Shown here one piece after another: positions 6,393-13,975 of a DNA stretch of 19,488 nucleotides. Source of the DNA: an uncultured bacterium (lineage in GTDB: Bacteria; Actinomycetota; Coriobacteriia; Coriobacteriales; Atopobiaceae). The stretch spans positions 1 through 19,488 of the forward strand of contig CAJMNO010000031.1 of assembly GCA_905214865.1 (NCBI GenBank). The letters run 5' to 3'. A program made the translations under genes and the position numbers. Position 1 is the stretch's first letter, and every line of letters begins with the position of its first letter. The notes beneath the pieces were generated by a model. It ran no database searches. It saw only the letters and a list, made by a program, of their open reading frames with translations, and had not been told where the DNA came from.

Positions 6393-6488
6393 TCACTTCA
6401 GAAACTCATGCTCGAGCAGCATGGGAACGATACAACCTAGGAAATACCTCTTGTTGAGTTCGCTCGGCTTCCTGCAACCTTGATCCAT
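6393..6488 (-). CDS. Tiny ORF coupled to the unknown gene upstream
   Basis: A 31-aa frame beginning MDQGCRKPSELNKRYF and ending LLEHEFLK. Its ATG overlaps the stop of the preceding gene (TGATG), which would allow translational coupling. The FLGCIVPMLLEHEFL helix with the preceding basic segment recalls the end of a larger protein, so it may be a gene remnant instead of a real small protein. No good ribosome site. Low confidence. Confidence 0.3.
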   Translation of the reverse strand: MDQGCRKPSELNKRYFLGCIVPMLLEHEFLK

Positions 6489-7573
6489 CAATCAACCCAC
6501 GGAATTTCGTTCGGATTGGCCATATCCGCATCTATCAGCGCACGGATGAGTTCGTTCTGGGAGACCCCCAATCCAAGGGAGCGCGCCCGGAGGGCATTCT
6601 TCAGGTCAAGGGGCATCTGAAGAGTCAGAGGGCAGCCTTCCTTTCGCCCGATGTGGCCACGCATGATGAGGACCCGAGAAGTCTCTCCTTGTATCTCTCT
6701 CCTAATCAAGTTCCTCAAGTGTGCGGACCCCTTGTTGCGAGGGCCTCCGTGACGGATGTAGTGTTCCTGCTGGGGTGTGACCAGAAAGCTGACCATCCTA
6801 GTTCCAACACCGCTCTTAATCGCCGGCAGACCGCCTTGAATGCAACGCCCGTCCTGCTCGATGGTAACCTCTCCCACATACTGGGCCCCAACCGGAAGGT
6901 AGTTGCGTGATTCTATCTCGACCTCAATCGTTCCCGAGGATTCTGATGGAACAAACTCCCTTGAAACGGTAAGCGGCACACGCTCGTCAGGTTCTTCAGA
7001 CGCAAGCTGAATGAAGCCGTCCTCCAAGAGAATCCCGAGGTCATTACCACTCAAGTCCATGAGGTGAACGTTAATGGTGAGTTGGCAGGGGACATTGGGC
7101 TTGAGTCCTCGATAGCTGACACGTTCAATTAGGCACGTGGGGGCAAGCGTCCCATAGATTGCAGGGAGAACCAAAGACACATCCGATATGTCCTCCGCTT
7201 GGTATGGGAGGGGGTACCTCCAGATCTTATGATGAGCAGAGAAGAGAGTTACCTGAGGAACTACCTTGTCGCCTGGAATGGCAGAAGCATGAAGAAGGTA
7301 GGTTGACTCCGTCCTTATATTGGTTTCGCCCTGTTGGAGCCTGCACGTTCTTCGCGTGTCACTAAAGTTGGCATCAAAGATTGATTGTAACTCGCTGGAG
7401 ACACCTTGCGCCGACTTAAGACAGACCTCCATGCTGAGGTCGTCAAGCTTTGAGACCGCGGGGGGAAGCTTCAGGCTGCAGATAACGCGAACGCACAGTA
7501 TGCCGTTCCCGCTCGACTCATCATTAAAGATCTCCGCCTTTAATCTGGCGGATATGCGCTCTGCCGCTTGCAC
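6488..7573 (-). CDS. Unknown protein with a ribbon-helix-helix-like C-terminus
   Basis: A 361-aa protein I do not recognise. Residues about 20-285 look beta-rich with alternating hydrophobic residues and many Thr, Val and Glu; there is no signal peptide or membrane segment. The last 46 residues resemble a ribbon-helix-helix fold: a strand LTLQMP, a helix DLKNALRARSLGLG, then VSQNELIRALIDAD. Just before it lies a basic stretch (HGGPRNKGSAHLRNLIRREIQ). This suggests a DNA- or partner-binding tail on a larger sensing or structural domain. Start: GTG 7573 is preceded by AGGGGGG nine bases upstream; a GTG at 7597 (369 aa) has no ribosome site. GC is lower than in housekeeping genes, which fits horizontal acquisition. 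Its promoter points away from the tRNA genes. Confidence 0.6.
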   Translation of the reverse strand: MQAAERISARLKAEIFNDESSGNGILCVRVICSLKLPPAVSKLDDLSMEVCLKSAQGVSSELQSIFDANFSDTRRTCRLQQGETNIRTESTYLLHASAIPGDKVVPQVTLFSAHHKIWRYPLPYQAEDISDVSLVLPAIYGTLAPTCLIERVSYRGLKPNVPCQLTINVHLMDLSGNDLGILLEDGFIQLASEEPDERVPLTVSREFVPSESSGTIEVEIESRNYLPVGAQYVGEVTIEQDGRCIQGGLPAIKSGVGTRMVSFLVTPQQEHYIRHGGPRNKGSAHLRNLIRREIQGETSRVLIMRGHIGRKEGCPLTLQMPLDLKNALRARSLGLGVSQNELIRALIDADMANPNEIPWVD

Positions 7574-7622
7574 CTTGTTGTGCCCCCCTGAATCCACAAA
7601 CGCCGTTTACCAATAGTTATGG

Positions 7623-7651
7623 TGTATACGCTAATTGAGATTCGTTTGCAA
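7623..7651 (-). promoter_or_regulatory. Candidate promoter of the unknown gene
   Basis: Minus-strand TTGCAA (7651-7646) and TATACA (7628-7623) are separated by exactly 17 bases. Each matches consensus at four of six positions. It lies 50 bases upstream of the GTG start in an AT-rich stretch. Confidence 0.4.
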
Positions 7652-7769
7652 ATTGGGAGTAGTAGAAGCATGACTACAAATTGGCTTGTCGTGAATGGTC
7701 ACCAGTGGATAATCACGCGGATCCTTTCGAGCAATCCTTTTGAGCCGATATTTCAATCGATATTTCTGC

Positions 7770-7798
7770 TTTACCCCCATGGAACTCTCTGGTAAGAT
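7770..7798 (+). promoter_or_regulatory. Promoter of the tRNA-Val gene
   Basis: TTTACC (7770-7775), a 17-base spacer and TAAGAT (7793-7798), with TG at 7790-7791 giving an extended -10. The predicted start is a few bases ahead of the mature tRNA at 7813. Confidence 0.55.
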
Positions 7799-7812
7799 GC
7801 TCCTTGCGCTGA

Positions 7813-7887
7813 GGGCGATTGGCTCAGGGGTAGAGCACTTCCTTCACACGGAAGGGGTCGCTGGTTCGAATCCAGCATCGCCCACCA
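7813..7887 (+). tRNA. tRNA-Val (anticodon CAC)
   Basis: A 75-base cloverleaf. The acceptor stem GGGCGAT pairs with ATCGCCC, the D arm contains GGCTCAGGGGTAGAGC, the anticodon stem CTTCC/GGAAG encloses loop TTCACAC with CAC at positions 34-36, and the T arm CTGG-TTCGAAT-CCAG is standard. CCA is encoded. Confidence 0.95.
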
Positions 7888-7897
7888 GGAATATGAG

Positions 7898-7924
7898 GGC
7901 GGCGGCTCCGGCCGTCGCCTTTTT
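7898..7924 (+). terminator. Hairpin plus T run between the two tRNA genes
   Basis: GGCGGCGG (7898-7905) and CCGTCGCC (7912-7919) form an 8-bp stem with one G-T pair and a 6-base loop, followed by TTTTT (7920-7924). This is a good intrinsic terminator. It ends only nine bases before the next tRNA begins, leaving no room for a separate promoter. Confidence 0.75.
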
Positions 7925-7933
7925 CTCTATTTC

Positions 7934-8009
7934 GGGCTCATGGCGCAACGGTTAGCGCAGGGGACTCATAATCCCTGGGTTGCAGGTTCGAATCCTGCTG
8001 GGCCCACCA
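7934..8009 (+). tRNA. tRNA with CAU anticodon (Met, or Ile2 after lysidine)
   Basis: A 76-base cloverleaf with encoded CCA. The acceptor stem GGGCTCA pairs with TGGGCCC (one T-G pair), the D stem is GCGC/GCGC, the anticodon stem GGGGA/TCCCT encloses CTCATAA, and the T arm is GCAGG-TTCGAAT-CCTGC. It lacks the three G-C pairs of initiator tRNA. The loop CTCATAA and C4-G69 pair would suit tRNA-Ile2 (CAU), but elongator Met cannot be excluded by eye. Confidence 0.9.
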
Positions 8010-8332
8010 TAAAAGTGACGCCCCTGGCGAGTATTCGCTGGGGGCGTTTTAGCATCCATACCAAAACCTGAGGCATTCTCGAACCCTCCGTCGGCGGCAA
8101 ACTCAAGTATGAGGTTGGAGGTCGACCGAACAAATTCCTTGAAATAGGCCATATCCTCATCCGAGAAGCCCTCGTTATCCTGCCATGCTCCATCGGGAAG
8201 CCAGCAGGTAACGTGGTGAAATCCGTCTTTCGCATCCGGCCGCTCTATATAAACCTTCACTCGACCGTCAGGCCGCATGTCAGAGTGAACAATATCGGTG
8301 CCATCGTTGAGAGTCATGAACGGGTACATCAT
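7952..8332 (-). CDS. Small unknown protein whose frame runs into the antisense of a tRNA
   Basis: The frame is 126 codons, but only about the first 90 look like a natural protein: MTLNDGTDIVHSDMRPDGRV, VYIERP, a CWLPDGAW strand, a GFSDEDMAYFKEFV helix and a closing EFAADGGFENASGF. It is acidic and cytosolic, family not named here. From residue 95 the codons read the antisense of the tRNA terminator, and from about 109 the antisense of the CAU tRNA, giving PSRIRTCNPGIMSPLR, a sequence well known from spurious tRNA-antisense proteins. The TAA at 7954-7952 is inside the tRNA D arm. A natural stop was probably lost, or the transcript ends at the terminator without a stop. ATG 8332 (or the next ATG) has GGGGGTGG at proper distance. 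Confidence 0.55.
   Translation of the reverse strand: MMYPFMTLNDGTDIVHSDMRPDGRVKVYIERPDAKDGFHHVTCWLPDGAWQDNEGFSDEDMAYFKEFVRSTSNLILEFAADGGFENASGFGMDAKTPPANTRQGRHFYGGPSRIRTCNPGIMSPLR
8018..8050. terminator. Two-tier terminator after the CAU tRNA, likely bidirectional
   Basis: ACGCCCC (8018-8024) pairs with GGGGCGT (8041-8047), and inside them GCGA/TCGC pair around a GTAT loop. TTTT follows on the plus strand (8047-8050). On the minus strand it is followed by CACTTTTAT, so it could also stop the convergent small gene. Confidence 0.75.
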
Positions 8333-8453
8333 GCACTACCACCCCCGCTCTTATCGAGCTCTAATGCAGCAGACAGAGGCCCCCTCGCATACTACGCCCC
8401 TTTTAGGTCACGTTTACATCCGCCGCTCAATCGAACCCCGGGACGCTTTGCAG

Positions 8454-8492
8454 AAAAACAGCCCCCCGGACGTCATTTCGTCCGAGGGGCTG
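8454..8492 (-). terminator. Terminator of the housekeeping operon after proS
   Basis: CAGCCCC...CGGACG and CGTCCG...GGGGCTG (8459-8492) form a long stem with one mismatch and the loop TCATTT. On the minus strand it is followed by TTTTT (8458-8454). It lies 36 bases beyond the proS stop. Confidence 0.9.
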
Positions 8493-8528
8493 CATTGGTC
8501 ATTGCCTGGGATGGCCTACGAGCACACC

Positions 8529-10250
8529 CTACGCGCGCTGGGAGCGGACGCGGGCGGCAAGCGTGGCAGCGAGCTCGGAGATGGGAAGCTCGCTCCTCTC
8601 CCCCGTCGCACGGTCCTTGACCTCGACGTTGCCGTTCTTGACGGCCTTCTTGCCGCAGACGACCTGGTACGGGAAGCCCATGAGGTCAGCGTCGTTGAAC
8701 TTGACGCCCGGGCGCTCCTTGCGGTCGTCCAGCACGACCTCGATGCCCTGGCTGGCGAGCTCGTCCGCCACCTGCAGCGCGACGGGCCACACGACGTCGT
8801 CGCCAATGGAGAGGGGAATGACCTCGACCTCGTACGGTGCGACCGACACGGGCCAGATGATCCCGTTGTCGTCGTGGTGCTGCTCCACGACGGCCGCGAC
8901 GGTCCTGGAGACGCCGATGCCGTAGCAGCCCATCTGGAGCGGCTGCTCGTGGCCGTCCACGTCGGCGAAGGTGGCGCCCATGGCCTCCGAGTACTTGGTG
9001 CCAAGCTGGAACACCTGGCCCATCTCGATGCCGCGCGCGCCCTTGAGGGGACGCCCGCACTTGGGGCAGAGGTCGCCCGGCTTGGCGGTCACGACGTCCA
9101 CCCAGGCGTCGTCGGCAATCTGGAAGTCGCGCCCGCGCTTGGCGTGCATGAAGTGGTAGTCCGCCTCGTTGGCACCGACGAGCCACCACGTGGACTCCCT
9201 GAGCGACTCGTCCGCGCAGACGCGGATGCCCTGGGGCAGCCCGACCGGCCCGATGAAGCCCTTGACCAGGCCGTACTGCTCAAGCTCCTCGTCGGTCATG
9301 AGGTGGTAGGCACCAAAGGCGTGCTCGGCCTTGACGTCGTTCATGTCGTGGTCGCCGGGCACGAAGCAGACGACGGGGTTCCCCTCGCCATCCACCAGCG
9401 CAAGGGCCTTGCGCGTTCCGCTCTGCTCCACGCCGAGAAGCGCGCTCACGTCGGCGATGGAACCCGCTCCCGGGGTGTGGACGCGCTCAAGCTCGCCCTC
9501 CTCCCCCTCGGTCACGTGCACCTTGGCCGTCGCCGCCTCGACGTCGGCCGCGAACCCGCAGTCGTCGCAGTACACGAGCTCCGCCTCGCCCGCGTCGGCG
9601 AGCGCCATGAACTCCACGGAGGAGTCGCCGCCAATCTGGCCGGAGTCGGCCACCACGGGAAGCGCCCTGACACCGCACCTCTCCGCGATGCGCGCGTAGG
9701 CCTCCTTCTCCTCCTGGTAGCACTGGCGCATGGACTCCTCGTCCGCGGAGAACGAGTAGCCGTCCTTCATGATGAACTCGCGGCTCCTCATGAGGCCGAA
9801 GCGCGGGCGCAGCTCGTCGCGGAACTTGTCCTGGATCTGGTAGAGGGTCACGGGAAGCTGCTTGTAGCTGCGGAGCTCGTTGCGCACCAGGTCGGTGAAC
9901 GACTCCTCGTGGGTGGGGCCAAGGGCGAACTCGCGCTCGTGGCGGTCCTTCAGGCGCATGAGCTCGGGCCCGTACACGCCCCAGCGGCCCGACTGACGCC
10001 AGAGCTCGCCGTCGGTGAGGATGGGGACCTGCATCTCCTGCGCGCCGATGGCGTCCATCTCCTCGCGGATGATCCGCTCGATCTTGAGGATCGACCTCCA
10101 CGCGAGCGGGAGGTAGCTGTAGAGGCCCGAGGCCCCCTTGCGGATCATGCCCGCCCTGAGGAGGAGCTTGTGGCTGGCCAGCTCCGCCTCGGCAGGGTCC
10201 TCCTTGAGGGTCGGTGCATAGAGGCGGGACATCTTCATGTAGGTGCTCAA
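8529..10250 (-). CDS. proS: Prolyl-tRNA synthetase, bacterial type with editing domain
   Basis: Charges tRNA-Pro with proline in the cytosol. A class II synthetase of about 573 aa, the normal length. Motif 1 region is GLYSYLPLAWRSILKIERI, motif 2 is RDELRPRFGLMRSREFIMKD (about 144-163), and motif 3 is GCYGIGVSRTVAAV (about 441-454). The inserted editing domain (about 225-400) is flanked by CDDC and CPKC pairs, followed by the anticodon-binding domain ending VRSQRA. Start: TTG 10250 is preceded by GGAAGGAAG at good spacing, giving MSTYMKMSRLYAPT; ATG 10238 is an alternative without a ribosome site, and the frame is open to 10292. Last gene of the minus-strand block, 52 bases after ispG, followed by a strong terminator. 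Confidence 0.95.
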   Translation of the reverse strand: MSTYMKMSRLYAPTLKEDPAEAELASHKLLLRAGMIRKGASGLYSYLPLAWRSILKIERIIREEMDAIGAQEMQVPILTDGELWRQSGRWGVYGPELMRLKDRHEREFALGPTHEESFTDLVRNELRSYKQLPVTLYQIQDKFRDELRPRFGLMRSREFIMKDGYSFSADEESMRQCYQEEKEAYARIAERCGVRALPVVADSGQIGGDSSVEFMALADAGEAELVYCDDCGFAADVEAATAKVHVTEGEEGELERVHTPGAGSIADVSALLGVEQSGTRKALALVDGEGNPVVCFVPGDHDMNDVKAEHAFGAYHLMTDEELEQYGLVKGFIGPVGLPQGIRVCADESLRESTWWLVGANEADYHFMHAKRGRDFQIADDAWVDVVTAKPGDLCPKCGRPLKGARGIEMGQVFQLGTKYSEAMGATFADVDGHEQPLQMGCYGIGVSRTVAAVVEQHHDDNGIIWPVSVAPYEVEVIPLSIGDDVVWPVALQVADELASQGIEVVLDDRKERPGVKFNDADLMGFPYQVVCGKKAVKNGNVEVKDRATGERSELPISELAATLAARVRSQRA

Positions 10251-10302
10251 GGTTTCTTCCTTCCGGGTTACTTCACACACGCTGACCATCATACGCCGCG
10301 AC

Positions 10303-11391
10303 TCAGCCTTCGTAGCGGCTCTTAATCTCGGAGACCAGCTCGTCCACTATCTTGTCCTCCGCGACCTTGCGCAGGGGCTTGCCGTTCTCGAAGAGGAGCC
10401 CCTGGCCGTTGCCGCAGGCGACCCCCAGGTCGGCGTCGCGCGCCTCGCCGGGACCGTTCACCACGCAGCCCATGACGGCGACGGAGACGGGCGCGCGCAT
10501 GCCCTCAAGCCGGTCCGACACCTGGCGGGCGATGTCGATCAGGTCCACCTGGCAGCGCCCGCAGGTGGGGCAGCTCACGAGCTCGGGCCTCAGGCGCCGC
10601 ATCCCCAGGCACGAGAGGAGGTCCCAGGCCACGAGCACCTCCTCCACGGGGTCCGCGGTGAGCGAGAGCCGCATGGTGTCGCCGATGCCGTCCTGCAGCA
10701 GGGTCCCCACGGCAACGCTGTTCTTGACCGTTCCCTGGCGGAGCGTGCCGGCCTCCGTGACGCCCACGTGCAGCGGGACGGTGGGGAGCTCGCGCGAGAG
10801 AGTACGATACGTGCGGATGGTCGTGGGAACCGAGTGCGCCTTGGCGGAGAGGACCACGTCTCGGAACCCGCGCTCCTCGAAGTGGCGGACGAACGAGACG
10901 GCCGACGCGACGAGCTTCTGCGACGGGTCAAGGTCCTCTCGCCTGTCGATTTCGGGGTCCAGGGACCCCGCGTTGACGCCGATGCGGATGGGCACGCCCG
11001 CGGCACCGGCCGCGTCGATGACCGCGTCGACCCTGTCGAGAGACCCGATGTTGCCCGGGTTGATGCGAATCGCCGAGGCGCCGCGGGAGACGGCCTCGAT
11101 AGCCAGCTTGTGGTCGAAGTGGATGTCCGCCACGACGGGCAGCGGGCTCTCCCCGCAGATGGCGCCGAAGCCGTCGAGCGCCTGCGCGTTGGGGATGGCG
11201 ACCCGGATGATCTCGCAGCCAGCCTCGGCGAGGCGCGAGATCTGCGCCAGGGTCGCCTTGGGGTCGCTGGTCCGGGTCGTGCACATGGACTGGACCGAGA
11301 CCGGGGCGCCTCCCCCCACGGGAACCGTTCCCACGTGGACCTGGTGCGTGCGTGACCGTGCGGGTGCGCCCGACGTGCTCGTCTCGCTCAT
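10303..11391 (-). CDS. ispG: (E)-4-hydroxy-3-methylbut-2-enyl-diphosphate synthase
   Basis: Converts MEcPP to HMBPP, the next-to-last step of the MEP isoprenoid pathway, using a 4Fe-4S cluster. 362 aa, normal length. A TIM-barrel N-terminal half carries VSVQSMCTTRTSD, ADIHFDHKLA and RINPGNIG. The C-terminal cluster domain holds C274 and C277 (SCPTCGRC), C309 and E316 (GCVVNGPGEARDADLG). ATG 11391 has AGGGGGT a few bases upstream, eight bases after the rseP stop. The frame is open further upstream only because it overlaps rseP in another frame. The electron donor is not encoded here. Confidence 0.96.
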   Translation of the reverse strand: MSETSTSGAPARSRTHQVHVGTVPVGGGAPVSVQSMCTTRTSDPKATLAQISRLAEAGCEIIRVAIPNAQALDGFGAICGESPLPVVADIHFDHKLAIEAVSRGASAIRINPGNIGSLDRVDAVIDAAGAAGVPIRIGVNAGSLDPEIDRREDLDPSQKLVASAVSFVRHFEERGFRDVVLSAKAHSVPTTIRTYRTLSRELPTVPLHVGVTEAGTLRQGTVKNSVAVGTLLQDGIGDTMRLSLTADPVEEVLVAWDLLSCLGMRRLRPELVSCPTCGRCQVDLIDIARQVSDRLEGMRAPVSVAVMGCVVNGPGEARDADLGVACGNGQGLLFENGKPLRKVAEDKIVDELVSEIKSRYEG

Positions 11392-11399
11392 GTGACCCC

Positions 11400-12782
11400 C
11401 TAGCGAAGGATGATGTTGACGAAGTCGTTCCTCAGCGCAAACGCGAAGAGGACGAGGAAGAACGCGAGGCCAACGTAGCTCACGATGGCCTGCGCGCGTG
11501 CGGAGACCCGGTGGCGCGACACCGCCTGGATGACCTCGATCAGGATCTTGCCACCGTCGAGCGGCGGGATGGGGAGCAGGTTCATGAACCCCAGCGACAT
11601 CGAGATCATCGCCACGAACAGGGCGAGCTCGTAGGGGCCCGCCTGCGCCGCCTGGCTCGCCATGGTCGAGATGCCCACCACCGACGAGGTGCTCTGCATC
11701 GTCTCGACCGTGTGCGTGGGGATGATGAGCCGTGCCGCGAACGTGGCGACCTGGGCCCCGTAGGCGACGGCGGAGCGCGATGCCTCGAGGACGCTGGGAT
11801 GGTAGGTCTCGGTCTGCGCGTCGACGCCCAGCATGGTCGCCGACCCATCGTCGGGAACGTCCACGGTCGTGGTGTGCGACTCGCCGTCGCGGGTGTACGC
11901 GATCTGGAAGTCGTCGCCGGACGAGAGGGCGTCGTCGATGGCAGTGCCCAGGCTCGCCCAGTCGGTGACCGCCTCGCCGCCAATCTGGGTGAGCGTGTCG
12001 CCGGCCCTGAGCCCCGCCCTCTCCGCGAGGGAGCCCGCCTCCACCGCGCCCAGGGTGTTGCTGTTCCTGACCACGCTGACGCCGCAGATCGTGAGCGCCA
12101 GGACCATCACCAGGAACGCGCAGAGCAGGTTGACCAGCGGCCCCGCGAACAGGGTCGCAACGCGGGGCCAGAAGCCCTTGCCCTCGTAGGTGCGGGCCTG
12201 CTCGGCCCTCAGGAACTCCCCGGGGTCCCCCTGGATGGGGCGGCTCTCCCCCGCGGGCGAGAAGCCCGGGGCGTCGAAGTCGTGGCCCCTGTCGTAGGCG
12301 GTGAGCATGACAGCGTCGCGGGCGACCGTCTGGAAGTGCTCGGGCCACGTGGACTGCCCGGGCCTCTCCCCCGCCTGGGCGTCGTACCAGGGCTCGATGG
12401 AGGCGAGGTCCGCGAGGGACGCGAGCAGGCGATAGGCGCGATCCTCGTCCACCCGGAGCTCTGACGCGACGTCTGACGCGGAGACGCGCCCACGCTCCTG
12501 CACGAGCTCGAGGCAGGGGGCGAGAAGCTCGTCGTCCGCGCCCTCCATCCCGCAGATGCGGGTGTAGCCACCCAGCAGGATGGGGGTCACGCCGTACTCC
12601 GTGCCCGTCTTGCGAGAGCGCCACGAGAGCCGGAACCTGCAGGGAAGCCCCAGGAAGAACTCGGTTACGCGCATGCCGCTGGCGCGTGCCGCCAGGTAGT
12701 GCCCGCCCTCGTGCACGAACACGAGCACGGAGAGCACGACGATGCCCCAGAAGACCGCCGAGGCAACCCCGCCGAGACTCAC
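11400..12782 (-). CDS. rseP: RseP-family site-2 protease with an inserted winged-helix-like segment
   Basis: A 460-aa intramembrane zinc metalloprotease (M50). The first membrane helix carries HEGGH (24-28). The second metal site is LLPIPPLDGG (402-411). A PDZ domain spans about 243-308, and C-terminal helices end at FVNIILR. Family members cleave anti-sigma factors or signal-peptide remnants. Unusual: between the GGYTRICGMEG loop (71-81) and the second membrane helix (about 210-234) is a long cytosolic insert, of which residues 85-133 look like a winged helix (ELVQERGRVSASDVASEL, then DRAYRLLASLADLASIEPW). The GTG start at 12782 forms a GTGA overlap with the dxr stop and has GGGGGG five bases upstream. 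The frame is open to 12824 but without a better start. Confidence 0.93.
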   Translation of the reverse strand: MSLGGVASAVFWGIVVLSVLVFVHEGGHYLAARASGMRVTEFFLGLPCRFRLSWRSRKTGTEYGVTPILLGGYTRICGMEGADDELLAPCLELVQERGRVSASDVASELRVDEDRAYRLLASLADLASIEPWYDAQAGERPGQSTWPEHFQTVARDAVMLTAYDRGHDFDAPGFSPAGESRPIQGDPGEFLRAEQARTYEGKGFWPRVATLFAGPLVNLLCAFLVMVLALTICGVSVVRNSNTLGAVEAGSLAERAGLRAGDTLTQIGGEAVTDWASLGTAIDDALSSGDDFQIAYTRDGESHTTTVDVPDDGSATMLGVDAQTETYHPSVLEASRSAVAYGAQVATFAARLIIPTHTVETMQSTSSVVGISTMASQAAQAGPYELALFVAMISMSLGFMNLLPIPPLDGGKILIEVIQAVSRHRVSARAQAIVSYVGLAFFLVLFAFALRNDFVNIILR

Positions 12783-13975
12783 TTGTGCCCCCCGAGCAGC
12801 GACTCCGCCTCCTGGCGCGCCCACGCGTCGACCTCGGCCAGCTGCTCAACACTCTCGACGGCCGCGACGTCGGTCTTGCCCATGACGGCCTCGACAGTGC
12901 GCTCGATGTCGAGGAAGCCGCAGCGGTCCTCCCTGAAGGCGAGGTTGGCGACCTCGTTGGCGGCGTTCATCGCGCACGGGAGCGTGCCGCCGACCCTGCC
13001 GGCGCGCTTTGCCAGCGCCAGGCAGCGGAAGGTGCCCTCGTCCGCCTCGCCAAAGGTGAGCGGCTCGCCCGCCGCGTAGTCCACGCGCGGAGACGGCGTT
13101 GCCCACCGCTCCGGGTAGCTGAACGCGTACTGGATGGGAATCCGCATGTCGGAGGGACCGAGCTGCGCCTTGACCACACCGTCCTCGAACTCGACCATCG
13201 AGTGGATGCGGCTCTGGCGCTGGACCAGGACGCGGACGTCGTCGATGGGAACGTCGAACAGGTGGTGGGCCTCGATGATCTCGAGCCCCTTGTTCATGAG
13301 GGTGGCGGAGTCGATCGTGATCTTGGGGCCCATGGTCCAGGTGGGATGGCGCAGCGCCTGGGCGGCGGTCACGCGGGAGAGCTCCTCGCGGGAGAGGCCG
13401 TAGAACGGGCCGCCCGAGCAGGTGAGCCACAGGCAGTGGATGTCTGCGTGCCTCTCCCCCACCAGGCACTGGAAGATGGCGCTGTGCTCGGAGTCGAGAG
13501 GAACGAGCATGCCGGGCTTGGCGAGCGGCATCAGGAGGTCACCGGCGATGACGATGGACTCCTTGTTGGCGTAGGTCAGGACCTTGCCGGCTTTGAGCGC
13601 GGCATACCCCACGTGGATGCCCGCCGCCCCGACGACGGCATTGAGCACGCAGTCGACGTCGTCCATCCAGGCCACATCCTCAAGCGCGCCGGGCCCAAAG
13701 GAGCAGTCGCACCCGGCGGGAAGGTCGCGCAGCACCGGGTCGTTGCGGTGCGTCTCGTCCGAGACGACCACGTGGCTCACGCCAAACTCGCGGGCGATGG
13801 CCACGGCGCGCTCGGTGGACGAGTTGACGGAGATCGTGACGACGCTCAGCTTGTCGGCGTGCTGCCTGCAAACGTCAAGCGCCTGGGTACCGATGGACCC
13901 AGACGCTCCCAGGATGGCCACACGCATCGGGCGCCGGCGAGGCGCCCTTGGGGCCGTGTCCTCGAATATGCTCAA
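12779..13975 (-). CDS. dxr: 1-deoxy-D-xylulose 5-phosphate reductoisomerase
   Basis: Second enzyme of the MEP pathway: DXP to MEP with NADPH and a divalent metal. 398 aa. NADPH-binding GASGSIG (23-29); NKES (137-140); metal ligands in LDSEHS (D161, E163) and E232 of MNKGLEIIEAHH; substrate loop SGGPFYG (187-193); HPTWTMGPKITIDSAT (210-225). Start: TTG 13975 forms a TTGA overlap with the cdsA stop and has GGGGGG five bases upstream; the first ATG (13927) has no ribosome site. The choice adds 16 residues before the Rossmann strand. Same overlap style as its neighbours. Confidence 0.95.
   Translation of the reverse strand: MSIFEDTAPRAPRRRPMRVAILGASGSIGTQALDVCRQHADKLSVVTISVNSSTERAVAIAREFGVSHVVVSDETHRNDPVLRDLPAGCDCSFGPGALEDVAWMDDVDCVLNAVVGAAGIHVGYAALKAGKVLTYANKESIVIAGDLLMPLAKPGMLVPLDSEHSAIFQCLVGERHADIHCLWLTCSGGPFYGLSREELSRVTAAQALRHPTWTMGPKITIDSATLMNKGLEIIEAHHLFDVPIDDVRVLVQRQSRIHSMVEFEDGVVKAQLGPSDMRIPIQYAFSYPERWATPSPRVDYAAGEPLTFGEADEGTFRCLALAKRAGRVGGTLPCAMNAANEVANLAFREDRCGFLDIERTVEAVMGKTDVAAVESVEQLAEVDAWARQEAESLLGGHK

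Noticed and set aside
7966..8235. Minus-strand frame ending GPAGFEPATQGL
   Set aside because: This peptide is a well-known false product of antisense tRNA sequence.
8298..10325. Long plus-strand open frame of 675 codons
   Set aside because: It is antisense to proS, rich in Arg, His, Leu and Val in the pattern of a GC-rich shadow frame, and has no ribosome site.
10303..12852. Single 849-codon minus-strand frame
   Set aside because: Only its last 362 codons are IspG; the upstream part is an out-of-frame reading of rseP full of Arg and Gly.
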